Origin: Rhizobium album
GTDB lineage: Bacteria > Pseudomonadota > Alphaproteobacteria > Rhizobiales > Rhizobiaceae
Assembly (NCBI RefSeq): GCF_003122325.1
Contig: NZ_QFBC01000002.1
Location: forward strand, 62,001-126,000
Direction: 5' to 3'
DNA: 64,000 bases
The notes under the pieces: generated by a model
The model's input: the letters and a program-made list of their open reading frames with translations, nothing else
What the model was told of the DNA's origin: nothing
Database searches by the model: none
Translations under genes and position numbers: made by a program
Part shown: positions 27,732 through 41,060 of the stretch, in pieces
Layout: each line of letters begins with the position of its first letter
Numbering within the stretch: the first letter of the stretch is position 1

Positions 27732-27965
27732 TCATTCGCCTTGGGCGCGCCAGTGGCGCAATGCGTGGAGTTTGTCGACGAGGTCGGGCACATCGTCTTT
27801 AGCCGTGCTCCATACTTTCTGCGGATCGATATCGAAATAGCCATGAGCGATCCGATTTTTCATTCCACGCATTGCCTCCCAGGGGAATTCCGGATGTTCC
27901 GCAACGAAATCGGCATGGTTCCTGATCAATTGTACGGCAATTTCAGAAGCCATCAGCAAACTCAT
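27732..27965 (-). pseudogene. N-terminally truncated HepT-like (DUF86) HEPN protein
   Basis: 77 residues. From about residue 20 it follows the HepT/DUF86 pattern: HPEFPWEAMRGMKNRIAHGYFDIDPQKVW then a helix VPDLVDKLHAL. Full-length HepT proteins are about 110-140 residues; the N-terminal helix is missing. Reading the same frame upstream gives eight more HepT-like codons (NLQRAVG) and then TGA, so the gene looks broken rather than short. The usual catalytic Arg of the R-N-x3-H ribonuclease motif is Lys36 here; His41 and the AMPylated-type Tyr43 remain. No MntA-type nucleotidyltransferase antitoxin is adjacent. It abuts allA and may still be translated as an orphan peptide. Confidence 0.65.
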
Positions 27966-27990
27966 CCCGACGGCGCGTTGAAGGTTTCAT

Positions 27991-28014
27991 CGCGGCATCA
28001 CTCCTGATGCCGCG
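27991..28014. repeat. Perfect 10-bp hairpin between alc and the HepT-like frame
   Basis: CGCGGCATCA (27991-28000), loop CTCC, TGATGCCGCG (28005-28014). It lies 34 bases past the alc stop and 26 bases before the HepT-like ATG. Neither strand shows a T run after it, so it is a strong RNA or DNA hairpin rather than a classic terminator; it might mark the junction where the HepT segment was inserted. Confidence 0.7.
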
Positions 28015-28047
28015 ACTATAGGCGAGAGCGGGCGCGCAGAAAAGCGC

Positions 28048-29070
28048 TCACGCCTTGGTGCCGAACAGGCGCAGGCGCATGACGCCGCCGTCCGGATGCA
28101 TGGCAAAACGCACATGCGTGATCGGGCCGATATCGGTCAGCGCGTCAGCGCCGAATTCGTGGATATGGTCCATCTGCAGCTTGGTGCGCGGCAGGATCGG
28201 CGTCCAGCTTTCCGAGGCGGCGATATCGGCATCCGACAAGCTGTCGCCGAGGTCCGGCCGGTTGGCGCCCAGCAATTCGCAGGTATCGGGGAAATTGCCC
28301 TTGAAGAAGGCGGTATCGACGATCAGCCGCCGGATCGTGCCGGGATGGCCGAGCCGGATCACCGCCCAGTCATGGCCGGGGCCGCGCCGGCGCTTGGTTT
28401 CCCAGCCGTCGCCCATGTTGAGGCCGCGGCCGGGGCCGAGCATCTTGTCCGGCACGCCGTAATGCGCATCCGACCAGGCGAGCGACTTGGCGCCGTTGAA
28501 GATGTAGCCGAGGTCGACCTCGTCGTCGGCACCGACCTTCGACCAGTCGAAATAGGCCGAACCGTAAACCCGCAGGCGCGCCACGCCGCCATCGGGATAG
28601 ATGTGCAGGCGCAGATGGGTCCAGATCTCCTGCTTTCCGGCATTTTCGAAGAAATGATGGGCGCCGGGGCCGAGCGGTGACTTGGCGAGGATTTCCGTCC
28701 ACACCGTCGCGTCGGTCGGATCGCCGTCCTCCACGAAAGCCGCCTCGATGGAGCAGTGCGGCGGATAGTTGCCGGTGAAATAATGGGTATCGACGTCGAA
28801 GCCGAAGATGCGACCCGGCATGGCGAGACGGATGACGGCCCAGTCGTGGCCCGGCACGCGCTTGCGGCGGCTCTCCCAGCCGTCCATCCACTTGCCGTTG
28901 TCGTCGTAGAGGTTCGGGTCCCAGTGCGGATCGGTATCCGCCAGCATGCGCTCCAGCGGCGCGAAGAACGCGTCGGTGGCATAAAGGCCCCTGGCGCCCA
29001 GCCGCGCCGAAGCAAGATTGATCGCGCCGACCGCAAAGGCAGGCAGGCCGGGATGTGTAACGTCTGTCAT
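28048..29070 (-). CDS. alc: Allantoicase
   Basis: 340 residues with the two homologous jelly-roll halves typical of allantoicase: [34 protein letters not shown] near residues 58-105 and [35 protein letters not shown] near 215-260. It hydrolyses allantoate to (S)-ureidoglycolate and urea. The start directly follows the stop of uraD with no gap, so it is co-translated in the puuE-uraD-alc-(hepT)-allA-uraH unit. Length is normal. Confidence 0.97.
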   Translation of the reverse strand: [340 protein letters not shown]

Positions 29071-29568
29071 TCAGGTCTCCGGAAACATGGTCGTCAAGCG
29101 CAGGAGCGCAATACGCTCCACCTGCGCCGTGGCGGTCGTGAACTCCTCATCACGGCTGTTACCGACACGTTTTTCGAACGCGGCGAGGATATCTTCCTTG
29201 TTTAGACCTTTCACGGCAATGATAAAGGGAAATCCGAACTTTTCGACATAAGCGGCATTGAGCTCGGTGAAACGCGCATGTTCGGCCGGGCTCAGCCGGT
29301 CGAGGCCGGCGCCCGCCTGCTCCTTGCGACTATCCTCCGTCAGTTCGCCGGCGATCGCCAGTCGCCCTGCAAGGTCGGGATGGGCACGCAGGACTCCGAG
29401 CCGCTCCTCCACCGTGGCGCGCCGGAAGATGAGGCACAACGCATCGTGTACGCGCTTGGCCGACAGCGGCACAATCGCCAGCCCCTCGTCGTAGGCCCGT
29501 TCGGCGATGAAGGGGGAATGCTCGAAAACGCCACCGAATCGGGCGACAAAATCTCCGCGCGCCGTCAT
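29071..29568 (-). CDS. uraD: OHCU decarboxylase
   Basis: 165 residues from the ATG at 29568. The family signatures are present: FGGVFEHSPFIAERAY near residue 12, LRAHPDLAGRLA near 59 (catalytic His in AHPDL) and the substrate-binding FPFIIAVKGLNKEDI near 112. Catalyses the stereospecific decarboxylation of 2-oxo-4-hydroxy-4-carboxy-5-ureidoimidazoline to (S)-allantoin. The start codon overlaps the puuE stop (TGATG), and the stop abuts the alc start. Confidence 0.96.
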   Translation of the reverse strand: MTARGDFVARFGGVFEHSPFIAERAYDEGLAIVPLSAKRVHDALCLIFRRATVEERLGVLRAHPDLAGRLAIAGELTEDSRKEQAGAGLDRLSPAEHARFTELNAAYVEKFGFPFIIAVKGLNKEDILAAFEKRVGNSRDEEFTTATAQVERIALLRLTTMFPET

Positions 29569-30491
29569 CAGATCGTTTCCGGCTTGTGGTGTTCGTGCCA
29601 GTGCCTGGCGATGTCGATGCGTTTCGGTATCCACACCTTGTCGTGGCTGAGGACGTATTCGATGAAACGCTTCAGCGCCGCAGCGCGGCCGGGGCGGCCG
29701 ACGAGACGGCAATGCAGGCCGATCGACATCATCTTCGGACTGCCCTCGCGGCCTTCTTCGTACAAGACGTCGAAGGCATCCTTGAGATAGGTGAAGAACT
29801 GGTCGCCGGAATTGAAACCCTGCGGCGTGGCGAACCGCATGTCGTTGGTTTCCAGCGTGTAGGGAATGATCAGGAACGGCTTTCCATCGATGCCCTTCAC
29901 CCAGTAGGGCAGGTCGTCGGCATAGGAATCGGAGGAATAGAGGAAACCGCCCTCCTCCATCACCAGCCGCAGCGTGTTGTCGGAAGGCTTGCCCTGGTAC
30001 ATGCCGTAGGGTCGCTCGCCGGTCACCTCGGTGTGCAGCCGCACGGCTTCGAGGATGTGCCTGCGTTCGGCCTCTTCGGAGAAATCCCTGTATTCCAGCC
30101 AGCGATAGCCGTGGCTGGCGATCTCCCATCCGGCCTCCTTCATCGCCGCGACCGCCTCCGGGTTGCGCGCCATGGCCAGCGTCACGCCGTAGACGGTCAC
30201 CGGCACGTTCAGCCCGGTGAACATCCGCCAGAGCCGCCAGAAGCCGGCGCGCGAGCCGTATTCGTAGATCGATTCCATGTTGAGGTTGCGCTGGCCCGGC
30301 CAGGGCTGCGCCCCGACGATTTCCGACAGCAGGTTTTCGGAAGCGCCGTCGCCGTCGAGAATGCAGCTTTCGCCGCCCTCCTCGTAGTTCAACACGAATT
30401 GGACCGCGACGTTCGCCTGCCCTGGCCATTTCGGATCGGGAATGGAGCGTCCATAACCGACGAGATCGCGGGGATATGTCTGAGATACCAT
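29568..30491 (-). CDS. puuE: Allantoinase PuuE (polysaccharide-deacetylase fold)
   Basis: 307 residues from the ATG at 30491, with AAGGTGA in front; an ATG fourteen codons upstream is not supported. The sequence MVSQTYPRDLVGYGRSIPDPKWPG and NYEEGGE are typical of PuuE, the metal-independent allantoinase of the carbohydrate-esterase-4 fold, unrelated to amidohydrolase AllB. Other signatures are IASHGYRWLEYRDFS near 105 and YSSDSYADDLPYW near 180. It hydrolyses allantoin to allantoate. First gene of the minus-strand ureide operon; a dyad covers its translation start region. Confidence 0.95.
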   Translation of the reverse strand: MVSQTYPRDLVGYGRSIPDPKWPGQANVAVQFVLNYEEGGESCILDGDGASENLLSEIVGAQPWPGQRNLNMESIYEYGSRAGFWRLWRMFTGLNVPVTVYGVTLAMARNPEAVAAMKEAGWEIASHGYRWLEYRDFSEEAERRHILEAVRLHTEVTGERPYGMYQGKPSDNTLRLVMEEGGFLYSSDSYADDLPYWVKGIDGKPFLIIPYTLETNDMRFATPQGFNSGDQFFTYLKDAFDVLYEEGREGSPKMMSIGLHCRLVGRPGRAAALKRFIEYVLSHDKVWIPKRIDIARHWHEHHKPETI

Positions 30492-30500
30492 CAAATCACC

Positions 30501-30517
30501 TTGCACATGAGGTGCAA
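30501..30517. promoter_or_regulatory. Dyad TTGCAC-N5-GTGCAA upstream of puuE
   Basis: Perfect six-base inverted repeat (30501-30506 and 30512-30517) directly ahead of the puuE ribosome-binding site, in the 96-bp gap to the DUF1045 gene. A repressor bound here would block transcription of the ureide operon. I could not find a second copy at puuD or xdhA, so its regulator is unknown. Confidence 0.4.
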
Positions 30518-30587
30518 ACGGTAGCATCCACATCGCGAATGTCGAGATGGTATGTACGCAACAGCATCGTGCCCGGCCCGCACAGGC

Positions 30588-31295
30588 TCAGGCGAACTTG
30601 CGCGCCGAAACCCGGCCCATCGGATGCAGCGAATGCACGCGGAACGGCGCGCCGCGTTCTTCCTCGACGAAAAGCGCCAGGTTTGCCACCTCGACGGGAC
30701 CGGCGATGACCGGATCGAAGAAGGCGCGCAACGACTGCTCGAAACGCAACGCATCCCGCCCGGCAAGCGGGCCGGTCAGCGGCATGTAGAACCGGAACTC
30801 GTCCATGACGTAGGGATGACCCCAGCGGTAGAGATTGGCGAACTGCGCCGCCGTCAGGCCGCCGGGATCGCGGCGCTCGATCTCCGCCTCGCTGAGCGGC
30901 GCGCGGAAACTGTCGAACTCCTGCACCACGGCAGCTGCCAGGTAGCTCAGCGACTCGCTCGGCACGCTCGGCGCCAGCCCGAAGAACTCGCCGAGCCGGC
31001 CGATCTCCAGGCGCGGGATATCGAAGGGTGGCAGCGTTCCGGCAAACCGCATCAGCTGCTTGAGCAGCATCGCCTCGGTGACGCCTTCGGCCAGCGTGAA
31101 CGGCGCCTTCAGCGTCGCATGGAATCCGTAACGGCGCGGCAGGGCGGTGTGGAAAGCGATTTCGTGCATGCCGAGGCCGGGCACGGCCGGCGGATCCGTG
31201 GCCTCCCCGGAAAAGACGTTGCGGCCGAGCCAGCTGGCCGCCGCGATGGAGAGCGGATCATGGGCCCGGGGCGTAAAGAAAATGGCGTAACGCAT
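30588..31295 (-). CDS. DUF1045 protein (2H phosphoesterase-like)
   Basis: 235 residues from the ATG at 31295 (MRYAIFFTPRAHDPLSIAA), which has AAGGGTGA in front. It is a DUF1045 member: GFHATLKAPFTLAEG near residue 57 supplies one His-x-Thr motif and RVHSLHPMGRV near 222 may supply a second, the pattern of 2H phosphoesterases. DUF1045 proteins are commonly found in phosphonate-utilisation clusters, but no phn genes are here; instead the gene stands just upstream of puuE on the same strand. Function unknown. Confidence 0.75.
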   Translation of the reverse strand: MRYAIFFTPRAHDPLSIAAASWLGRNVFSGEATDPPAVPGLGMHEIAFHTALPRRYGFHATLKAPFTLAEGVTEAMLLKQLMRFAGTLPPFDIPRLEIGRLGEFFGLAPSVPSESLSYLAAAVVQEFDSFRAPLSEAEIERRDPGGLTAAQFANLYRWGHPYVMDEFRFYMPLTGPLAGRDALRFEQSLRAFFDPVIAGPVEVANLALFVEEERGAPFRVHSLHPMGRVSARKFA

Positions 31296-31451
31296 GCGAT
31301 CACCCTTGTCTGATACCAACAGCGACAATAGCAACCCACGCTTGCGTGAGACTGCACGTCGATCCCGTCAGGAGCGGTATGCTTGCTGGGATGCTCTAGG
31401 TGATTTGCATGACAGGGATACGAAACGCAGTGCAGCAAAAAACGACAAAAA

Positions 31452-32633
31452 TTAAGTAGATCGCCGTGCGACAGCAATATGACTTGCAAGCGTGAAGCTT
31501 GCCGGCAAGTCTATCCTCTCGTCGACGGAAAACGCCACCGCCGCCGCCGCCAACCGGTGCGCCAGGCCGAAACTGACCTTGAAGCCGCCGGTCAGGGCAA
31601 TGATGCGCGGATGCTCGGGATGCGCCCCAACCATCGGATCGCGATCGATTGCCTTGGGCCGCAAGCCTGCCCAGCGCTCCACCACCTCCGCCTGCCGCAA
31701 GGCCGGAACGAGATCGGCGGCGGCATCGATCAGGGCATCGAGCTGGGCATCGGTCGAGTACGGATCGGCAAAGCTGTTTTCGCTGGTGCTGCCGATCGCC
31801 ACCCGCCCGCCCTCATGGGCGACGACGTAGAGGCCATCGCGAAAAATCACCGGCAGGCCCGGATCGATGTCGGCGCGCAACAGGGCCGCCTGCCCCTTGA
31901 CGGGCTGGCCGAGCGAAGCGGAAAGACCCGCCGTCAGGCCATCGAGAAACGGAAAGGAACGGAAGCCGGCCGAAACGACGCAATGGCCGAAGGCGATCAT
32001 GGTGCCGTCCTGCAGCGTCACCGTATTGGCAGCCGCGTCGAACGCCGCCACCTCCGTTTGTGTCAGCACGCGGACTGACGGCAATTGCCGCAGCTTCGCC
32101 GCAAGCAGCGAAACGAGCCCGCGCGGGGAAACACGCGCCGCCAGCGTGTCGTGAACAAAACCGCTGCCGCCCGCCTCGGCCTCCGGCCAGCCGGGAAGCG
32201 GCGGACCATCGAGCACGTGCCAGTGAAACCGCCGCTCACCGCTGATCCAATGGCTTTCGGCATCCTGTTCATGGCGCAGGGCGATCGTGCGCAGATGCGG
32301 TTTCGGCAGGGGGATCAGTCGTCCGCAACGGCGATATCCGGCAGAAAGCCCGGTTTCCGCTTCAAGCGTCGCGATTTCGTCTTCCAGGGACAGCAGCGCT
32401 TCGAACTGGAATTGCTTCTTTTCCGACCAGCGATCCGGCATATGCGGCATCAGCGCGCCCAGCAGACCGCCGCTTGCCCCGCCGCCGATCTCGCCGGCAT
32501 CGACGAGCAGGGTTCTGATCCCGCGCCGCCCGGCATTCAGGGCGGCCCAGAGCCCCATGACACCGCCGCCGACGATCAAAAGCTCGGTCGACGATTGACC
32601 GGAAACCGCAGCGGGCTTATCGGCATTTCCCAT
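31452..32633 (-). CDS. FAD-dependent oxidoreductase (DadA/ThiO/MnmC1-like)
   Basis: 393 residues if started at the ATG at 32633, which has GGAG ten bases upstream. The dinucleotide-binding motif LLIVGGGVMGLWAALNAGRRG is near residue 20, followed by GGGASGGLLGALMPHMP, and the DAO-family C-terminal GGFKVSFGLAHRLA. DAO-family enzymes oxidise amines and N-substituted amino acids. Its start codon overlaps, on the opposite strand, that of an MnmD-type methyltransferase; in E. coli an FAD oxidoreductase of this family and that methyltransferase are fused as MnmC. I therefore suggest, without proof, that it supplies the MnmC1 activity (removal of carboxymethyl from cmnm5U in tRNA); a generic amino-acid oxidase is the alternative. 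Confidence 0.75.
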   Translation of the reverse strand: MGNADKPAAVSGQSSTELLIVGGGVMGLWAALNAGRRGIRTLLVDAGEIGGGASGGLLGALMPHMPDRWSEKKQFQFEALLSLEDEIATLEAETGLSAGYRRCGRLIPLPKPHLRTIALRHEQDAESHWISGERRFHWHVLDGPPLPGWPEAEAGGSGFVHDTLAARVSPRGLVSLLAAKLRQLPSVRVLTQTEVAAFDAAANTVTLQDGTMIAFGHCVVSAGFRSFPFLDGLTAGLSASLGQPVKGQAALLRADIDPGLPVIFRDGLYVVAHEGGRVAIGSTSENSFADPYSTDAQLDALIDAAADLVPALRQAEVVERWAGLRPKAIDRDPMVGAHPEHPRIIALTGGFKVSFGLAHRLAAAAVAFSVDERIDLPASFTLASHIAVARRST

Positions 32634-33348
32634 GATGACGACGGACTCCGACACGAATGCCGGCAATGCCGGGCTGGACCTCGAATGGCGCGACGGCGAT
32701 ATGCCCTATTCGCCGGCCTTTGGCGATCATTTTTATTGCCAGACCGACGGCCGGCTGGAATGCGGCCATGTGTTCCTTGCCGGCAACGGCCTGCCTGGAC
32801 GCTGGATGGGACGGGAAACGTTCCGGATCGGCGAACTCGGCTTCGGCACCGGTTTGAATTTCTGCGAGACCTGGAGACAGTGGAAAGGCGCCGCCCCACC
32901 CGGCTGCTACCTCTCCTTTACCTCCTTCGAACTCTACCCGATGCGGGCCGAGGCAATCGACCGCGCCCTGTCGCACTGGACGGACGTCGATGCCGAGCGC
33001 CAGGCTCTTGTCGCCGCCTGGCCGAAAGAGCCGCAGGGAGACGTCGTCCTTAATTTCGACGGCGTGCGGCTGACCGTCGTGTGCGGCCCGGCGCTTGATG
33101 GTGTCCGGCGGGCGCCGGCGGGTTTCGATGCCTGGTTCCTGGATGGTTTCGCGCCGTCGCGCAACGCCGACATGTGGTCGGCCGAACTGATGCAGGCGGT
33201 CTTCGACAGGACGGTGCCGGGCGGACGTTTCGCCACCTATGCCGCGGCAGGTTTCGTGCGACGCAACCTCGCCGCCGCCGGCTTTGCCGTCGAACGCCGC
33301 CCGGGTTTTGCCGGGAAGCGGGAAATGTTGTGCGGGCTGAAAGCCTGA
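32632..33348 (+). CDS. mnmD: tRNA (mnm5s2U34) methyltransferase, MnmD type
   Basis: 238 residues. DUF752/MnmC2 methyltransferase: the N-terminal LEWRDGDMPYSPAFGDHFY is the family opening, then IGELGFGTGLNFCETW (SAM-binding loop) near residue 63 and DAWFLDGFAPSRNADMW near 165, the conserved motif of this group. It methylates the nm5 group of U34 in certain tRNAs. ATGs at 32632 and 32635 are both possible; neither has a clear ribosome-binding site. The standalone form, lacking the fused FAD domain, is known from several bacteria. Divergent from the FAD oxidoreductase with overlapping start codons. Confidence 0.88.
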   Translation: MMTTDSDTNAGNAGLDLEWRDGDMPYSPAFGDHFYCQTDGRLECGHVFLAGNGLPGRWMGRETFRIGELGFGTGLNFCETWRQWKGAAPPGCYLSFTSFELYPMRAEAIDRALSHWTDVDAERQALVAAWPKEPQGDVVLNFDGVRLTVVCGPALDGVRRAPAGFDAWFLDGFAPSRNADMWSAELMQAVFDRTVPGGRFATYAAAGFVRRNLAAAGFAVERRPGFAGKREMLCGLKA

Positions 33349-33384
33349 ACGCCCGGACCAGATAAGCAAGGCGAGCCGGCCGCC

Positions 33385-37278
<3,894 letters not shown>

Positions 37279-37375
37279 CCCTATGACCTCAGGAAATCAC
37301 CTATTCCATCACAGGGATTCGTACCATGAGCGGTTTAAACAATGTGTTAACCTTAACGATAACGTCTGCGAACAA

Positions 37376-37421
37376 GGCGATATCCCAAGAAAGCCGGTTT
37401 TCTGTCGCAAACGGCGATATC
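37376..37421. promoter_or_regulatory. Repeated GGCGATATC upstream of mttB
   Basis: GGCGATATC occurs at 37376-37384 and 37413-37421 (start-to-start 37 bp) in the short, AT-richer space between the histidine kinase and mttB. Each contains the palindromic core GATATC. Possible binding site of a dimeric regulator shared by the divergent genes; inference only. Confidence 0.35.
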
Positions 37422-37476
37422 TCGAAAAGGCGAAATCTGCGAAAACCGATGTCGAAGACATGACATTGGATTTCCT

Positions 37477-39063
37477 ATGAGCGACATCGTTACGCAAGTC
37501 CCGCATGAAACGGACACCGCTTCGCAGCCGCTGGAACGCCGCCGCAGAGCCGGCGGGCGCGGTGCCGAACGCAGCCGCAAGCCGGCTGGCTCGAAATACC
37601 TGAACCTCGTCAATTCGCTGCAGAAGAACGTCGTCCTGACGCCCGAGGCGCTCGACGACATCCACGAGGCATCGCTGACCATTCTCGAAGAAATCGGCAT
37701 GGACATCATGCTGCCGGAGGCGCGCGAACGCATGAAGGCCGCCGGCGCCGACGTGACGCCCGGCAAGGACCGCGTGCGCTTCGACCGCGCCATGATCATG
37801 GATTATGTCGGGCACGCGCCGAAGACCTTCACCATGCATGCCCGCAATCCGCAACGCAATGTCGCGATCGGCGGCGAGAACCTGGTCTTCGCCCAGATCG
37901 CCAGCGCCCCCTTCGTTTCCGACCGCGAGGGCGGCCGCCGTGCCGGCAACCAGGAAGACTACCGCAAGCTGGTGAAGCTGGCGCAATCCTACGACATCAT
38001 CCACACCACAGGCGGTTATCCCGTCGAGCCGATCGACATCCATGCCTCGGTGCGCCATCTCGACTGCCTCTCCGACATGGTGAAGCTGACCGACAAGGTG
38101 TTCCACTGCTATTCGCTTGGGCAGCAGCGCAACCTCGACGGTATCGAGATCGCCCGCATCGGCCGCGGCATCAGCATGGAGCAGATGGAACGGGAGCCGT
38201 CGCTGTTCACCATCATCAATTCCTCGTCGCCGCTCCGCCTCGACGGGCCGATGCTTCAGGGCATCATCGAGATGTCGGCGCGCAACCAGGTCGTCGTCGT
38301 GACGCCGTTCACCCTGGCCGGCGCCATGGCACCGGTGACGATCGCCGGCGCCGTGGTGCAGCAGAACGCCGAAGCGCTGTGCGGCATCGCGTTCACCCAG
38401 ATGGTGCGCAAGGGCGCGCCGGTGATGTACGGCGGCTTTACCTCCAACGTCGACATGAAGACCGGGGCGCCGGCCTTCGGCACCCCGGAATACATGAAGG
38501 CGGTCATCGCCGGCGGCCAGCTGGCGCGACGCTACGGCATTCCTTACCGCACCTCCAACACCAATGCCTCGAACACGCTCGACGCACAGGCCGCCTACGA
38601 ATCGGCCCTGTCGCTGTGGGCGCTGACCCAGGGCGGCGGTAATTTCATCATGCATGCGGCCGGCTGGAGCGAAGGCGGCCTCACGGCATCCTTCGAAAAA
38701 TTCATCCTCGACGTCGACATGCTGCAGATGGTGGCGGAATTCCTGACGCCGCTCGACGTCAGCCAGGATGCGCTGGCGCTCGACGCCGTGCGCGACGTCG
38801 GCCCCGGCGGCCATTATTTCGGCACCGCGCATACGCTGGCGCGCTACGAGACCGCCTTCTATTCGCCGATCCTCTCCGACTGGCGCAATTTCGAGACCTG
38901 GACGGAAGCCGGCCGGCCGACCACCTACGACCACGCCAACCGCGTCTTCAAGGATGTGTTGAACAAGTACGAGCGGCCGCCGCTCGATCTGGCCATCGAG
39001 GAAGAGCTGGATGCCTTCGTCGCCCGCCGCAAGGCCGAAGGCGGCGTGCCGACGGATTTTTGA
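37477..39063 (+). CDS. Trimethylamine methyltransferase (MttB) family protein, non-pyrrolysine
   Basis: 528 residues. Member of the MttB superfamily: TIM-barrel corrinoid-dependent methyltransferase with signatures EEIGMDIMLPEARERMKAAGA near residue 70, PVEPIDIHASVRHLDCLSDM near 180 and GGFTSNVDMKTGAPAFGTPEY near 320. Archaeal MttB uses a pyrrolysine encoded by UAG; here the frame has no internal UAG, so it belongs to the non-Pyl group that includes MtgB-type glycine betaine and other quaternary-amine demethylases. No cognate corrinoid protein or second methyltransferase gene lies next to it. The N-terminal 40 residues are basic and likely disordered. Substrate unknown. Confidence 0.85.
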   Translation: MSDIVTQVPHETDTASQPLERRRRAGGRGAERSRKPAGSKYLNLVNSLQKNVVLTPEALDDIHEASLTILEEIGMDIMLPEARERMKAAGADVTPGKDRVRFDRAMIMDYVGHAPKTFTMHARNPQRNVAIGGENLVFAQIASAPFVSDREGGRRAGNQEDYRKLVKLAQSYDIIHTTGGYPVEPIDIHASVRHLDCLSDMVKLTDKVFHCYSLGQQRNLDGIEIARIGRGISMEQMEREPSLFTIINSSSPLRLDGPMLQGIIEMSARNQVVVVTPFTLAGAMAPVTIAGAVVQQNAEALCGIAFTQMVRKGAPVMYGGFTSNVDMKTGAPAFGTPEYMKAVIAGGQLARRYGIPYRTSNTNASNTLDAQAAYESALSLWALTQGGGNFIMHAAGWSEGGLTASFEKFILDVDMLQMVAEFLTPLDVSQDALALDAVRDVGPGGHYFGTAHTLARYETAFYSPILSDWRNFETWTEAGRPTTYDHANRVFKDVLNKYERPPLDLAIEEELDAFVARRKAEGGVPTDF

Positions 39064-39407
39064 GCCCGGAAATGTCCAGCAGTGCATACCGGCGCCGTCC
39101 GCCACGTCGGCATCCACCTTCACCTGCATTTCGCAGCTGCGAAACATTCACTTGACATTTGCCCGGAAAACGCCCAAATGCCCGCAGCTTTCATCTTTTG
39201 GCCGCCGCGTGAGCGTGCCGCGCGACGAGAAAGACCGCGAAGAAAGACAAAGCGCTGAAAAACAGGCCGCCCGAGCGGCGGCCATAGCGCTGGAAAGCGA
39301 TTTCCACCACACAAGTTCCCACTTCACGCGGGGTTCTTGACGCCAGAGACACCGGACAGCAGGCGCTGATCCGGCCATGTCGTTTGGCGCCACGAAAGGC
39401 AATTATT
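39064..39407. other. 344-bp intergenic region before the DEAD-box helicase
   Basis: No convincing gene. A weak inverted repeat CATTTG...CAAATG near 39156-39180 could be the mttB terminator. The rest is probably a long 5' untranslated leader of the helicase gene, as is common for cold-responsive RNA helicases. A 26-codon basic frame at 39178 lacks a ribosome-binding site and is not called. Confidence 0.4.
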
Positions 39408-40937
<1,530 letters not shown>

Positions 40938-40946
40938 CATCGCCTC

Positions 40947-41000
40947 TCCCCTTCTCCCCTCGGGGAGAAGGTGGCCCGAAGGGTCGGATGAGGGGGTGCC
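40947..41000. repeat. Intergenic palindromic repeat, family 1, copy B
   Basis: CCTTCTCCCC-TC-GGGGAGAAGG (40949-40970, ten-base arms), followed by GTGGCCCGAAGGGTCGGATGAGGGGG. In reverse orientation it matches copy A at 18357-18406 in both outer blocks (CCCCTCATCCG and the CTCCCC/GGGGAG hairpin). It lies at the convergent end of the helicase and DMT genes, where it can serve as terminator. Confidence 0.8.
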
Positions 41001-41060
41001 AACGGACAGGTCATGCCGTGTGGCACCCCTCATTTCATCCAGGAAACGGAAACACGCCTA

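Noticed and set aside
27732-27965. Functional MntA-HepT toxin-antitoxin module
   Set aside because: HepT lacks its N-terminal part and canonical Arg, and no nucleotidyltransferase gene is adjacent.
37477-39063. Pyrrolysine-containing methyltransferase
   Set aside because: The frame has no internal UAG and no pyl genes are nearby, so it is a non-Pyl MttB homologue.
37309-39147. 612-codon minus-strand frame opposite mttB
   Set aside because: Antisense shadow; MttB-family motifs are clear on the plus strand.
39178-39258. 26-codon basic peptide upstream of the helicase as a leader peptide
   Set aside because: No ribosome-binding site and no attenuator-like hairpin set; likely chance.
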